Origin: Edaphobacter lichenicola
GTDB lineage: Bacteria; Acidobacteriota; Terriglobia; Terriglobales; Acidobacteriaceae
Reading direction: 5' to 3'
Assembly: GCF_025264645.1 (NCBI RefSeq)
Contig: NZ_CP073696.1
Span: 3,782,001-3,846,000 of the forward strand
DNA: 64,000 nucleotides
The notes beneath the pieces are model-generated. The model did no database searches. It saw only the letters and a list, made by a program, of their open reading frames with translations, and was not told the DNA's origin. Below are positions 30,828-40,577 of this stretch, piece by piece. A program made the translations under genes and the position numbers. The first letter of the stretch is position 1. Every line of letters starts with the position of its first letter.

Positions 30828-33800
30828 ATGGTTCTTCCCTTCGTCCGCGAGCTCCTCGCAGACTTGGAGCATTCTGAGGCATTCGAGCGTGTACGCCGTC
30901 ACTTAAGCGCAGGCACGGGGCGCAGACGTGTCTCTGGTCTGACCTTCACTGCCCGCGCCCTCTACCTTCCCTTCTTCGTCCGCGCCGCAGCAGCCCCCTG
31001 CGTCATCATCGTCGCCGACAACAAAGCCGCCGAAACCCTCCAGGCCGCGGTCCTCGCCGCCTGCGAGCTCACCGGAGTCCTCCCTCCCGAATCCGTCCTG
31101 CGTCTCCCCGCCCACGACGTCCTCCCCTTCGAAAACCTCTCTCCACACCCCGAAATTCAAGAGACCCGCGCCGCTACCCTTTGGAAGATAGCCACCGGCC
31201 AGGCCAAACTCGTCATCGCGCCAGTCGAAGCCGCCTGCATGAAGCTCTTCCCCCGCGACTACTACCGCGCTCTCACCCTACACCTCAAAATCGGCGAAGA
31301 GTACATGCCCGACATGCTCGTCGAGCACCTCCTCTCCGTCGGCTACACCAAAGTAGACGTAGTCGAGATGCCCGGCCAGGTCACCCTCCGCGGCGGCATC
31401 CTCGACGTCTACTCCCCCGAAATGGACCGACCCGTCCGCATCGACTTCTTCGGCGACGAGATCGAATCTATCCGCCGCTTCGACCCCGAAACCCAGCGCT
31501 CAGCCTCCACGCTCGACAGCGCACTTCTCCTCCCGCTCACAGAAACCCCCGTCACCGAAAAACTCCTCACCTCCATCAACGCTCGCCTCACCCGCGCAGG
31601 CACAGCCGGAGCGGTAATCGAAGGCGGCGAAGAACCCACCGAGCTTCTAACCCACGTCAGCTCCCGCACCGGCGAAGCCACCATCTTCCCCGGCTGGGAG
31701 TTCTTCGCTCCCGTCGCTGGCGCAAACCTAACCCTCCTCGATCTCCTCAGCGCATCAAGCTCCACACCACCACGCGTCTTCACTGAAGAGCCCGCCATGG
31801 TCAAAAACCAAGGCGAGCGCTGGTGGAACAAGATCGAGCAGCGCCATGAGCGCTCCGGCATCGGCAACCTCGTCCGTCCCGAGGACATCTACCTCTCCCC
31901 CTGGGATCTCGACGACCGCCTCCACAAGTTCTCCGGCATCGAACTCGACCAACTCGGCGCAGTCGATGTCCTCGACGCCGACCGCAGCGACCTCTCCGAA
32001 GTCGACTTCGCCACACGCCCCACACAACGCTTTCACGGTGCCATCCCCGCGCTGATCGACGCCATCAACACGCTCATGAAGCAGGAGGCCCGCATCCTCC
32101 TCACCGCGCCAAATCAAGGCGAAGTCGAACGCCTCGCCGGCCTCTTGCAGGAGTATCAGGTCCCCTACCGCCTTGGCTCGCGCAACGAAGCACCCGGCAG
32201 CTCCACCGTCTACACCGAATCCAGCTACCTCGGTGGAAACACCATCGACCTCCGCACGCCTGTCATCGTCAAAACCCCCATCGCCACCGGCGTTCAGGTC
32301 CTTGATCTCGACCGGACCACCGCCCGCCAGATCGTCATCTTCGGTGCGCAGGATTTAATCGACGACGCCGACGTCACCGCGCGCCCCGTTCGTCGCGGCA
32401 AATCCAAAGCATCCGCATTCATCTCCGACTTCCGCGACCTCGCCGTAGGAGACTACGTCGTTCACGTCGAACACGGCATCGCTCAATACTGCGGCCTCCG
32501 CGTCATCGAAGAAAACGACCAGCCACCACTCGAGCTCATGATCCTCGAGTTCGCCGACGAAGCAAAGCTCTACGTCCCGCTCACGCGTCTCGACCTCATC
32601 CAGAAATACCGCTCAAGCGAAACCGGCCCACCGCCCGAATTAAACAAACTCGGCACGCAAGCCTGGCAAAAGACCAAGGCCCGCGTAAAAAAAGCGATGG
32701 CCGACATGACCGGCGAGCTGCTCAAGCTCTACGCTCAGCGCAAAGCCGCCGTTGGAACGCCTTTCTCACCTGACACCAACATGCAGCACGAGTTCGAAGA
32801 CGCCTTCGACTTCAACGAGACCGACGACCAGCTCACCGCCATCGCCGACATTAAACGCGATATGGAATCCACTCAGCCCATGGACCGACTCCTCTGCGGC
32901 GACGTCGGCTACGGCAAAACCGAAGTCGCCATGCGCGCCGCCTTCAAAGCGGTACAAGACAGCAAGCAGGTAGCGGTTCTAACCCCAACAACGGTCCTCA
33001 GCTTCCAGCACTTCGAGTCCTTCAAAAAGCGCTTCGCCAACTTCCCCGTCAACATCGAGATGATCTCTCGCTTCCGCACCGCTAAAGAGAAAAAGATCAT
33101 CCTCGAAAAAGCCGAAGCCGGCAAGATCGACATCCTCATTGGCACTCACGCTGTTCTCTCGAAGGATTTAAAGTTTCAGGACCTCGGCCTCCTCATCGTC
33201 GACGAAGAGCAGCGCTTTGGCGTCCGCCACAAAGAGCGCCTCAAGCAGATGCGCGCCGCCATCGACGTGCTCTCTATGTCCGCAACACCCATCCCGCGCA
33301 CGTTGCATATGTCACTCATTGGGTTACGTGATATGTCCGTCATCGAAACCCCACCCAAAGACCGCATGGCCATCCAGACCATCGTCGCCAAGTTCGACGA
33401 AAAGCTCATCCGCACCGCAGTCGAGATGGAGCTGGAGCGCGGTGGCCAGGTCTACTTCGTCCACAACCGCGTCGAGACCATCTACGAACTTGCGTCAAAG
33501 ATTCGCGAACTAGTCCCACAGGCACGCATCGTCATCGGCCACGGCCAGCTCCCCGAAGCCGAACTCGAGCGCGTGATGCTCGCCTTCATGAACCACGAGT
33601 ACGACGTCCTCGTCGCGACCTCCATCATCGAAAACGGCCTCGACATCCCTCTCGCCAACACGATCATCATCAACCGCGCCGACCGCCACGGCCTCAGCGA
33701 ACTCTACCAACTCCGCGGTCGCGTAGGCCGCAGCAACCGCCGCGCCTATTCGTACTTACTAATCCCACCTGAGACCCAGCTCACCGAGATCGCCCGCCGC

Positions 33801-34541
33801 CGCCTCGCAGCACTCAAAGAGTTCTCCGACCTCGGAGCAGGCTTCAAAATTGCCGCCCTCGATCTCGAACTACGCGGAGCAGGCAACATGCTCGGCGGCG
33901 AGCAGTCCGGCCACATCGAAGCCATCGGCTTTGAGATGTACACCACCATGCTCGAAGAGGCCGTTCGCAAGATGAAGGGCGAGGAAGAAAAACCTGCCCA
34001 CGCCAACACCGTCATCAACCTCGGCATCTCCGTCCGCATCGACTCGGACTACATCCCAGAAGAAAACCAGCGCCTCCGCATGTACAAGCGCATCGCAGGA
34101 GCCCAAACTCAAGCAGACCTCACCGACGTCCGCGCCGAACTGCAGGACCGCTACGGGACCCCACCCGAGACTGTCCTGAACCTTCTCGCAGCAGGTGAGA
34201 TCCGCCTCCAATGCGAGCAACTGGGCATCTCCCAGCTCGACCGCAAGCGCACCCAGGTCGAACTCCCAAATCCAAACGGCAACAAAAAGGCCCCAATCAA
34301 AGCCTTCGTCGAGATGCTGCACGTCAAATTTGCCGCCGTCAACGCAGATCAGGCCTCACTCGCGCAATCATCCATCAATCCAGGCATGTTGATGAAGTTG
34401 GTCAGCCGCAACGCCAAGCGCGGCGCACAGTTCACACCTCAAGGCACACTCCGCTGGCCCGTCCCCTCCGCCAAAGCCGAAGACGTCCTCAGCGAAACCC
34501 GCGCACTCCTCGACTCCCTCACCACCACTCCATCGACCTAA
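30828..34541 (+). CDS. mfd: Transcription-repair coupling factor Mfd
   Basis: The 1237-residue protein has the full Mfd architecture: UvrB-like N-terminal domains (about 1-330), the CarD-like RNA-polymerase-binding domain (about 540-600, [14 protein letters not shown]), and a RecG-like translocase with Walker A GDVGYGKT (691-698) and DEEQ (792-795), followed by the TRCF C-terminal domain. It displaces stalled RNA polymerase and recruits UvrA to the lesion. Length and motifs are typical. The stop is three bases from the convergent DUF2950 stop. Confidence 0.97.
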   Translation: MVLPFVRELLADLEHSEAFERVRRHLSAGTGRRRVSGLTFTARALYLPFFVRAAAAPCVIIVADNKAAETLQAAVLAACELTGVLPPESVLRLPAHDVLPFENLSPHPEIQETRAATLWKIATGQAKLVIAPVEAACMKLFPRDYYRALTLHLKIGEEYMPDMLVEHLLSVGYTKVDVVEMPGQVTLRGGILDVYSPEMDRPVRIDFFGDEIESIRRFDPETQRSASTLDSALLLPLTETPVTEKLLTSINARLTRAGTAGAVIEGGEEPTELLTHVSSRTGEATIFPGWEFFAPVAGANLTLLDLLSASSSTPPRVFTEEPAMVKNQGERWWNKIEQRHERSGIGNLVRPEDIYLSPWDLDDRLHKFSGIELDQLGAVDVLDADRSDLSEVDFATRPTQRFHGAIPALIDAINTLMKQEARILLTAPNQGEVERLAGLLQEYQVPYRLGSRNEAPGSSTVYTESSYLGGNTIDLRTPVIVKTPIATGVQVLDLDRTTARQIVIFGAQDLIDDADVTARPVRRGKSKASAFISDFRDLAVGDYVVHVEHGIAQYCGLRVIEENDQPPLELMILEFADEAKLYVPLTRLDLIQKYRSSETGPPPELNKLGTQAWQKTKARVKKAMADMTGELLKLYAQRKAAVGTPFSPDTNMQHEFEDAFDFNETDDQLTAIADIKRDMESTQPMDRLLCGDVGYGKTEVAMRAAFKAVQDSKQVAVLTPTTVLSFQHFESFKKRFANFPVNIEMISRFRTAKEKKIILEKAEAGKIDILIGTHAVLSKDLKFQDLGLLIVDEEQRFGVRHKERLKQMRAAIDVLSMSATPIPRTLHMSLIGLRDMSVIETPPKDRMAIQTIVAKFDEKLIRTAVEMELERGGQVYFVHNRVETIYELASKIRELVPQARIVIGHGQLPEAELERVMLAFMNHEYDVLVATSIIENGLDIPLANTIIINRADRHGLSELYQLRGRVGRSNRRAYSYLLIPPETQLTEIARRRLAALKEFSDLGAGFKIAALDLELRGAGNMLGGEQSGHIEAIGFEMYTTMLEEAVRKMKGEEEKPAHANTVINLGISVRIDSDYIPEENQRLRMYKRIAGAQTQADLTDVRAELQDRYGTPPETVLNLLAAGEIRLQCEQLGISQLDRKRTQVELPNPNGNKKAPIKAFVEMLHVKFAAVNADQASLAQSSINPGMLMKLVSRNAKRGAQFTPQGTLRWPVPSAKAEDVLSETRALLDSLTTTPST

Positions 34542-34544
34542 GCG

Positions 34545-35483
34545 TTAGCGAGCAATCTTCCAGGAGCTATCCGGGTCATACGCGGTCATCGCCTTCACAG
34601 CCGCCGCCGTATCCTGCCCAAGATCCTTCTGATACACCATTCCACTTCGTCCAATCACAAACGTCATCACGCCACTGCCACCGACCCCATACTCCGCTGG
34701 CCACGCAACAATCGCGAACCCGCCCGTCATCTTCCCGTCCTTAATGTAATCCTTCGCGCCACCGATCGCGTGCTCTCCCTGCGACTTCAGCACTCGATAG
34801 TAGTACCCATAAAACGGTACCGGCTTCTTTCCTTGCTGGATGTCATACCCTTCACTGGTGGCGTCGGCAATCAAGCTGCCAGCCGGGCTCTCCTCTTCGC
34901 CCTCCTTCGTCTCCCAATAAAGACCGTTCTGCTTACCCGGCGAACTCACAATCCTCTGTGCATACGCACCCGGAGGATCTCCGTCATGTCCTGTCTCCGC
35001 ATACACCTTCTGCGCATCGCGCAGAGCCCGGCATACCTTAATCGCGGCCAGTTCGTTCTCTCCAATCCGCCGATACGCCAGCTCCTGCGCACCCTTCAAC
35101 GCATCGAAGTGCCACGCACCATCCGCCTTCACAATAGGAAACGGCAGCGGCCACGCAGTCGTTCCGATCGTAAGCGTCACCGAATCCGGCGAGTCGTGCA
35201 CAAACGCATGCGCCTTCTCGTAACCCTTCAGGAAACCAACTCTGCCATTCTCATCCGCAACCGCATCGCCGGACGAAAGCAGATCCTGAGCCTGTGCGCC
35301 CAGAATCTCCTTCAACGCTGCGTCATCCTTAGCCTTGACGGCCGAAACAAACGCATCCGCCGCCGCTCGATACGTCGGAAAACTCTTCACCTGCGAGTCC
35401 TGCGGCAACGCAGACGCTGCACCAAAACTCAGCAGCGTCGTAACGATAAAACCAGCTATCCAATCACGTCTGTAAAGCTTCAT
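34545..35483 (-). CDS. DUF2950 exported protein
   Basis: The 312-residue protein has a signal peptide (about 1-26) and matches the DUF2950 family over most of its length (conserved stretch PFYGYYYRVL, DYI-DGKMTGGFAIVAWPAEYG). The function of the family is not known. Its ATG overlaps the stop of the DUF3300 gene by four bases (ATGA), so the two are translated together. DUF2950 and DUF3300 genes next to each other suggest a shared envelope role. Confidence 0.85.
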   Translation of the reverse strand: MKLYRRDWIAGFIVTTLLSFGAASALPQDSQVKSFPTYRAAADAFVSAVKAKDDAALKEILGAQAQDLLSSGDAVADENGRVGFLKGYEKAHAFVHDSPDSVTLTIGTTAWPLPFPIVKADGAWHFDALKGAQELAYRRIGENELAAIKVCRALRDAQKVYAETGHDGDPPGAYAQRIVSSPGKQNGLYWETKEGEEESPAGSLIADATSEGYDIQQGKKPVPFYGYYYRVLKSQGEHAIGGAKDYIKDGKMTGGFAIVAWPAEYGVGGSGVMTFVIGRSGMVYQKDLGQDTAAAVKAMTAYDPDSSWKIAR

Positions 35484-36997
35484 CGAGGTTTGCCTCCCGG
35501 ACGTGCTCCGCCGCCAGCACTAGCCTTGCCGCGGTTGCTAGCCTGCCGTGCCGCTGCACCATTATTATTGCCGCCAAATCCGCCCGGCCGCGCACCCGTC
35601 TGCTGAGGCCGTTGCGCCGGCTTCGCTCCTCCTTGCGGATGTCCCGAGAAAGAACCTCCCGGCGCGGGCCGAGTCGCAGGTCGCGTCGTCGGCGTAGGCC
35701 GCGCGACAGGCGTAGGAGCGGGACGAGTCGCAGGTGCAGGACGAGTCGTCGGTGTTGTTGGCCGAGTAGTAGCCGGAGGTCTGCCCCCACCACCATTCCC
35801 AGGCGGTCGCGTTCCACCCCCATTACCTGGTGGCCGAGTTCCACCTGGAGGAGTTCCCCCTCCATTCCCAGGAGGCCTAGTCCCACTACCATTGCCAGGA
35901 GGACGAGTGCCTCCGTTCCCATTTCCAGGCGGCCGCGTTCCACCGTTTCCATTCCCAGGCGGCCGCGTTCCGCCATTCCCATTCCCAGGTGGCCGAGTCC
36001 CCCCACCATTTCCCGGTGGCCGATTTCCACCACCATTATTCGGTGGCGGACGATACCCCGTTCCAGGACGACCACCACCATTATTCGGCGGCGGCGGACG
36101 ATAGCCCGGCTTGTTCGGTCCATTCGGACGATAGCCCGGAGGCGGCGGACGATAGCCCGGCCGATTGTTCCAGTTGTTTGGCGGTCTCGCGTAGATAGGT
36201 CGCCCATACACCGGCGGTCGCGGCCGATAGTACGGACGCGGACTGTGATAGTGGTTGTTCACCACCCACACATTGTTATGGACGATCACCCCGCGCCCAC
36301 CCCAGCCCCAACCCCAGCCGCCCCATCCCCACGGTTGGTTGTTGTTACTGATCAGCGCCCCAATCGCAATCCCGGCCCCAAAGCTTAGCAACGATGCCGC
36401 GACTACATCCCCCGTGCTCGGGCCACTCGGCGCGGCAACATAAACCTGCTGCGGCTGATACTGCGGTACGTACACCACCTGAGGATTCGTCGGCTGCACG
36501 ACTACTACCTTCGTGCCGCCGTCCTGCTGCACCGAAACCGTCTGATACTCGTTGCTGTCAAGAGCACCATTCGCATAGGCCTGCTGCCGCAGCGTCTGTA
36601 TCGCCGACATCACCGTCTGCTGATTCGCCTTGAACGCCGCCCCTAGCGCCGCATAGTCGTCTATGTTCGCCGCCATCATGTCCAGTACTTGGGGGAAGGT
36701 CACCAGCGAAACGAAAGCCGGGTCGAAGCCGGCCTTTAGTGCCGCGTCTTGTAACGCCTGCCCCTGCAGCCCCTGGTTTTGCTTCAACCAGTTATCCGCG
36801 TCCATGACCTGCTGAGGATCCGTCGATGCCGCGCAGATCTGCGCCAGCAGCGTATCCGGATACAGCGCAATCGGCGCCACCAGTTGATTCAACTGGTCTC
36901 CCGAGGGAATCGCCTGTGCATGACCTGCGTTACCCGAGACCCACTGGCACGCCATCAAAGCCGCCAGAACAACCACCATAATCCTACGAAGGCACAT
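35480..36997 (-). CDS. DUF3300 exported protein with Pro/Gly-rich repeat tail
   Basis: The 505-residue protein has a signal peptide (1-28), a DUF3300 domain (about 33-215, [20 protein letters not shown]), a short Gly/Trp hydrophobic segment (about 222-245) and a disordered tail of about 260 residues. The tail holds many Pro-, Gly-, Asn- and Arg-rich units, including at least five near-identical GTRPPGNG repeats. The function of DUF3300 is unknown. The tail suggests surface or cell-wall exposure. It is the upstream partner of the DUF2950 gene. Confidence 0.85.
   Translation of the reverse strand: MCLRRIMVVVLAALMACQWVSGNAGHAQAIPSGDQLNQLVAPIALYPDTLLAQICAASTDPQQVMDADNWLKQNQGLQGQALQDAALKAGFDPAFVSLVTFPQVLDMMAANIDDYAALGAAFKANQQTVMSAIQTLRQQAYANGALDSNEYQTVSVQQDGGTKVVVVQPTNPQVVYVPQYQPQQVYVAAPSGPSTGDVVAASLLSFGAGIAIGALISNNNQPWGWGGWGWGWGGRGVIVHNNVWVVNNHYHSPRPYYRPRPPVYGRPIYARPPNNWNNRPGYRPPPPGYRPNGPNKPGYRPPPPNNGGGRPGTGYRPPPNNGGGNRPPGNGGGTRPPGNGNGGTRPPGNGNGGTRPPGNGNGGTRPPGNGSGTRPPGNGGGTPPGGTRPPGNGGGTRPPGNGGGGRPPATTRPTTPTTRPAPATRPAPTPVARPTPTTRPATRPAPGGSFSGHPQGGAKPAQRPQQTGARPGGFGGNNNGAAARQASNRGKASAGGGARPGGKPR
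35785..36060 (-). repeat. Tandem Pro/Gly repeat tract inside the DUF3300 gene
   Basis: The tract encodes repeated G-T/N-R-P-P-G-N-G units and has a 24- to 30-base DNA period with very similar bases in several units. Such tracts expand and contract by slippage, so the length may vary between strains. Confidence 0.65.
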
Positions 36998-37137
36998 CGA
37001 GTATCACCTCGAAACTGTCATCTAAATCCTGTACAACGAGTACGAATTAATGAATTATCGGAGTGCGGCCTGCCTAAGCCTGCCAATTATATGTCAACCG
37101 CAAAAACAACCGGCCACGATCTTTGAAGGAATCAAAC

Positions 37138-37542
37138 ATGCAGACCAATGCCAGAGGAATCTTTGAAGTAAAAACGATCCCGCAGCCCGCTGACCCCGCT
37201 GCCGGAGGCGACGCCCTCGGCCGTCTTCTCCTCGACAAGCAGTTCCACGGCGACCTCGAAGCCACCAGCAAAGGCACCATGCTCGCCGCAGGAACCGCCG
37301 TCAAAGGCTCCGCCGGTTATGTCGCCCTCGAGATCGTCACCGGCGCCCTTCACGGCCACACCGGCACCTTCATCCTCCAGCACACCGGCACAATGACACG
37401 CGGCACCCCGGAGCTCAGCATCACCATCGTCCCCGACTCCGGCACCGGCGAGCTCGTCGGCCTCTCTGGAAAAATGTCCATCGACCGCGCCGACGGCAAG
37501 CACTCCTACAACCTCGAATACACGCTCACTCAAGCGCAATAA
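37138..37542 (+). CDS. DUF3224 family protein
   Basis: The 134-residue protein is an AOC-like beta-barrel (DUF3224) with the family pattern GTFEV-K (here RGIFEVKTIPQP), GDLEATSKGTML, YVALEIVTGALHGHTGTFILQHTGTM and a final ADGKHSYNLEYTL. ATG 37138 has GAAGGA upstream; the frame back to 37123 begins with TTG and adds five residues. There is no signal peptide. The function of the family is not established. It has its own upstream region, divergent from the DUF3300 gene. Confidence 0.88.
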   Translation: MQTNARGIFEVKTIPQPADPAAGGDALGRLLLDKQFHGDLEATSKGTMLAAGTAVKGSAGYVALEIVTGALHGHTGTFILQHTGTMTRGTPELSITIVPDSGTGELVGLSGKMSIDRADGKHSYNLEYTLTQAQ

Positions 37543-37638
37543 CCAGCATCTACGCTCCGATTCGTCTTGACCGCAACTAATCCGGGTATTTGACGTCTGA
37601 TCAAACATCGCAGATTTCAACTGCGACGGGAGAACGTC

Positions 37639-38064
37639 ATGCACCATCCCATTAAAATCGGCCGAATCACCGTCACCTTTCTCAAGAGTCGACATGACAC
37701 CAGCGGTGCCCTTGATCTCTATGAGCTCATCGTCCCTCCCGACGTCTTCCTCAACGTTCCCCACTTGCACCGCGACTACGACGAGACCATCCTCGGCATG
37801 AACGGCATCGCCACCTGGACCATCGAGGGCGAACAGTTTCAGGTCCACCCCGGCCAGAAGCTATGCATCCCCCGCGGCACCGTTCACTCTTACTCAAATC
37901 AGCACACCAGCGCCGCCCGCATGATGTGCCTCCTCACCCCCGGCCTCGTCGGCCCCGAATACTTCCGCGAGCTCGCCGCCGCTATCCAGCCCGGCAGCCC
38001 TCCCGACATTGCTGAAATAAGCACCGTCATGGCGCGTTACGGTGTCATCCCCATCACCACCTGA
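37639..38064 (+). CDS. Cupin-domain protein
   Basis: The 141-residue protein is one small beta-barrel. HLHRDYDETILGMNG (about 43-57) carries the H-x-H...E metal-binding motif of cupins, and a second motif PRGTVHSYSNQ (about 79-89) supplies a further histidine. Such cupins bind a metal and act as small enzymes or sensors; the substrate is not clear. It lies 97 bases after the DUF3224 gene and 49 bases before the DUF885 gene, all on the same strand, so a loose operon is possible. Confidence 0.85.
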   Translation: MHHPIKIGRITVTFLKSRHDTSGALDLYELIVPPDVFLNVPHLHRDYDETILGMNGIATWTIEGEQFQVHPGQKLCIPRGTVHSYSNQHTSAARMMCLLTPGLVGPEYFRELAAAIQPGSPPDIAEISTVMARYGVIPITT

Positions 38065-38112
38065 CAAGCCCCCACGAATCACGTCTCCTGCCGTAAACTC
38101 ATTGCAATGCAA

Positions 38113-39873
38113 ATGAGCCGCTCCCTCCTCGCCACCCTCCTCCTCGCACCATGCCTGCTGGTCTCCGCAGCCGCCCAGCACCTCTCCGCCGACGGCGGCG
38201 TCCAGACCTTCAACTTCCTCGCCGACCAATACTTCTCGGACGTCTACTTCCACTTTTCCCCCACCAATGGCACCGCCAACGGCCTCCATCAGTACGACAC
38301 CCAGCTTGAAGACTACTCCGCCGCCAACATCCAAAGACAAATCGCCGCCCTCCACACCTACGAGAAGAAAGTCGAAGCCATCGACTCCTCCGCCCTCGAC
38401 GCCTCCGTAGCCGGCGACCGCGCCATCCTCCTCAACAGCATCCGCAGCACCCTCCTCTCTCTCGAAGTCATTCGCCCCTGGGAGAAGAATCCCGATAACT
38501 ACTCCTCCGGCATCACCGCCTCCGCCTTCGTCATCATGGAGCGTCCCTACGCCCCCGCCGACACGCGTCTCAAATCCTTGGTCGAGCGCGAAAAGCAGAT
38601 GCCGCAAGTTCTTCTCGAAGCCCGCAAGAACCTCAAGAACCCCCCGCACATCTACACCCAAATTGCCCTCGAACAACTCGACGGCGACATCAGCTTCTTC
38701 CAGAACGACGTCCCCTCCGCCTTCACCGACGCCACCGACGCCGACACCAAAGCCGCCTTCGCCAAATCGAACGCCGCCGTCATCGAAGCCCTCCAATCCT
38801 ACGAGGCCTGGCTCAAATCCGATCTCCTCCCTCGCTCCAACGGCGACTACAAACTCGGTGCCGACACCTTCGCCAAAAAACTCGCCTACGACGAGATGGT
38901 CGACATCCCCCTCGATCACCTCCTTGACATCGCCTACGCCGACCTGCACAAAAATCAGGCCGAGTTCGCCCGCGTAGCCAAAGAAGTCGACCCCACCAAA
39001 ACCCCGCAGCAGGTCCTCGCCGAACTAGCCACAATCCACCCCGCACCCGACAAGCTCCTCAGCACCTTTAACGACACCTTCGCCAGCCTAATCGACTTCA
39101 TCAACACCCACCACATCATCACCATCCCCTCCAAGGTCGAACCCACACTCGAAGAGACCCCACCCTTCGAGCGAGCCACCACCTCTGCCTCTATGGACCC
39201 TCCAGGCCCCTTCGAGACCCACTCCACCAAGGCCTACTTCAACGTCACTCTGCCTGAAAAAAACTGGACACCCGAACACATCGCCGAACACATGTCTGAG
39301 TTCAACGTCGGCACCATCATCTCCACCAGCGTCCACGAGGCCTACCCCGGCCACTACGTCCAGTTCCTCTGGACCCCGCAGTTCCCATCCACCATTCGCA
39401 AGGTCCTCGGCGCCAACACCAACATCGAAGGTTGGGCTCACTACACCGAGCAGATGATGCTCGATCAAGGCTATGGCCAACTTGGTGCTGGAGCAAAAAA
39501 CGAGCGCGAAGCCAAACTCATCCGCCTCGGCCAGATCCAGGACGCGCTCCTTCGCGACGCCCGCTTCGTCAACTCCATCAAGCTCCACACCGGCCAGTTC
39601 ACCTTCGACCAGGCCGTCAACTTCTTCGTCACCGATGGCTACCAGTCCCACTCCGTCGGCCTCGTCGAAACCAAGCGCGGCACCGCCGACGCCACCTACC
39701 TCTACTACACCTTAGGTAAGCTCGAAATCATGAAGCTCCGCGCCGACATGATGAAGAAACAAGGCGCAGCCTTCAACCTCCAGACCTTCCACGACAACTT
39801 CATGCGCCAGGGCTTCGCCCCCATCAAAATCGTCCGCAAAGCCATGCTCCACGACGACTCCCCTGTCCTGTAA
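38113..39873 (+). CDS. DUF885 family exported protein, probable metallopeptidase-like
   Basis: The 586-residue protein has a signal peptide (about 1-22) and is helical throughout, matching DUF885. A HEAYPGHY segment (His408, Glu409, His414) is the conserved family signature and resembles a variant metal site of helical metallopeptidases. I use ATG 38113; an ATG two codons earlier (38107) is equally possible. The protein is probably periplasmic; the substrate is unknown. Confidence 0.85.
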   Translation: MSRSLLATLLLAPCLLVSAAAQHLSADGGVQTFNFLADQYFSDVYFHFSPTNGTANGLHQYDTQLEDYSAANIQRQIAALHTYEKKVEAIDSSALDASVAGDRAILLNSIRSTLLSLEVIRPWEKNPDNYSSGITASAFVIMERPYAPADTRLKSLVEREKQMPQVLLEARKNLKNPPHIYTQIALEQLDGDISFFQNDVPSAFTDATDADTKAAFAKSNAAVIEALQSYEAWLKSDLLPRSNGDYKLGADTFAKKLAYDEMVDIPLDHLLDIAYADLHKNQAEFARVAKEVDPTKTPQQVLAELATIHPAPDKLLSTFNDTFASLIDFINTHHIITIPSKVEPTLEETPPFERATTSASMDPPGPFETHSTKAYFNVTLPEKNWTPEHIAEHMSEFNVGTIISTSVHEAYPGHYVQFLWTPQFPSTIRKVLGANTNIEGWAHYTEQMMLDQGYGQLGAGAKNEREAKLIRLGQIQDALLRDARFVNSIKLHTGQFTFDQAVNFFVTDGYQSHSVGLVETKRGTADATYLYYTLGKLEIMKLRADMMKKQGAAFNLQTFHDNFMRQGFAPIKIVRKAMLHDDSPVL

Positions 39874-39903
39874 GCCTTTGGAAGGCACGAGATCACATGG
39901 TGA

Positions 39904-40350
39904 TCACGACAGCACCCGAAGGCTGCTCCTGAGGCGATCGGGATCAACGTCCGTGAGCAGCGCTTCAACATCGCGGTGGGTCCGCTCCCAGACCGGAGTG
40001 GCGAAGGCCAGCAGAGTTCTGCCCTCCGGGGTCAGGCTCAGGCGGCGGCCACGCCGGTCAGAGGGATCTTTTACGACAGTGATCAGTCCGCGCCGCTCGA
40101 GCGGTTTGAGCGCAGCGGTGAGCGTGGTGCGATCCATCGCAAGGAGAGTTGCGACTGAGGCCATCCCTGGCGGTTCAGGGCGGTTCAGCGACATCAGGAG
40201 CGAAAACTGGCCGTTGGTCAGGCCAATAGGGCGCAGTGCGTCATCGAAACGGCGAGCCAAAGCGCGCGCCGCCCGCTGCACATGAAGACAAAGGCAACAG
40301 TCGCGAACGCGGAGCGTAGTTGCAAATGGAACTGAGGTTTCCCTTGACAT
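39904..40350 (-). CDS. MarR-family transcriptional regulator
   Basis: From ATG 40350 the protein has 148 residues with a winged helix-turn-helix (GMASVATLLAMDRTTLTAALKPLERRGL, then DRRGRRLSLT) and the helical dimer arms of MarR repressors. A Cys-x-Cys-x-His segment (RDCCLCLHVQR) precedes the DNA-binding domain and may bind metal or sense redox. Longer frames exist (ATG 40380, 40557), but a candidate promoter and a GTTGATATCAAC palindrome lie between 40357 and 40386, which favours the short form. It is divergent from an ADOP permease gene, its likely target. Confidence 0.85.
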   Translation of the reverse strand: MSRETSVPFATTLRVRDCCLCLHVQRAARALARRFDDALRPIGLTNGQFSLLMSLNRPEPPGMASVATLLAMDRTTLTAALKPLERRGLITVVKDPSDRRGRRLSLTPEGRTLLAFATPVWERTHRDVEALLTDVDPDRLRSSLRVLS

Positions 40351-40386
40351 CGACTCAACTATGTTGATATCAACGTACATTGTCAA
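40344..40386. promoter_or_regulatory. Facing promoter-like boxes around a perfect palindrome, candidate MarR operator
   Basis: The perfect palindrome GTTGATATCAAC spans 40363-40374. On the plus strand TTGACA (40344-40349) is followed after 18 bases by TATCAA; on the minus strand TTGACA (40386-40381) is followed after 17 bases by CATAGT. Both candidate promoters cover the palindrome, so one bound dimer would block both the regulator and the permease gene. This is a prediction from base patterns only. Confidence 0.5.
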
Positions 40387-40577
40387 GCCGCCCGGCGGTA
40401 CCAAGGGCCAAGACAGGGCCTCAGCGAACGCCAAGATGGAACAGCCTTGTGAGGGTGTTTGCGATGACTGCAGAGACTGCGAGGAAATCCGAAATCTTTT
40501 GGGACGATTTGTCGAACTCCGTTTCCCCCGTTCGTCGTTAGAGTGAAGGCCGGGCAACCGGCCGGTGGAGGACAGCT

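Noticed and set aside
35785..36060. CRISPR-like regular repeats
   Set aside because: The repeats are in frame with the DUF3300 gene and encode a Pro/Gly tract; there are no unique spacers.
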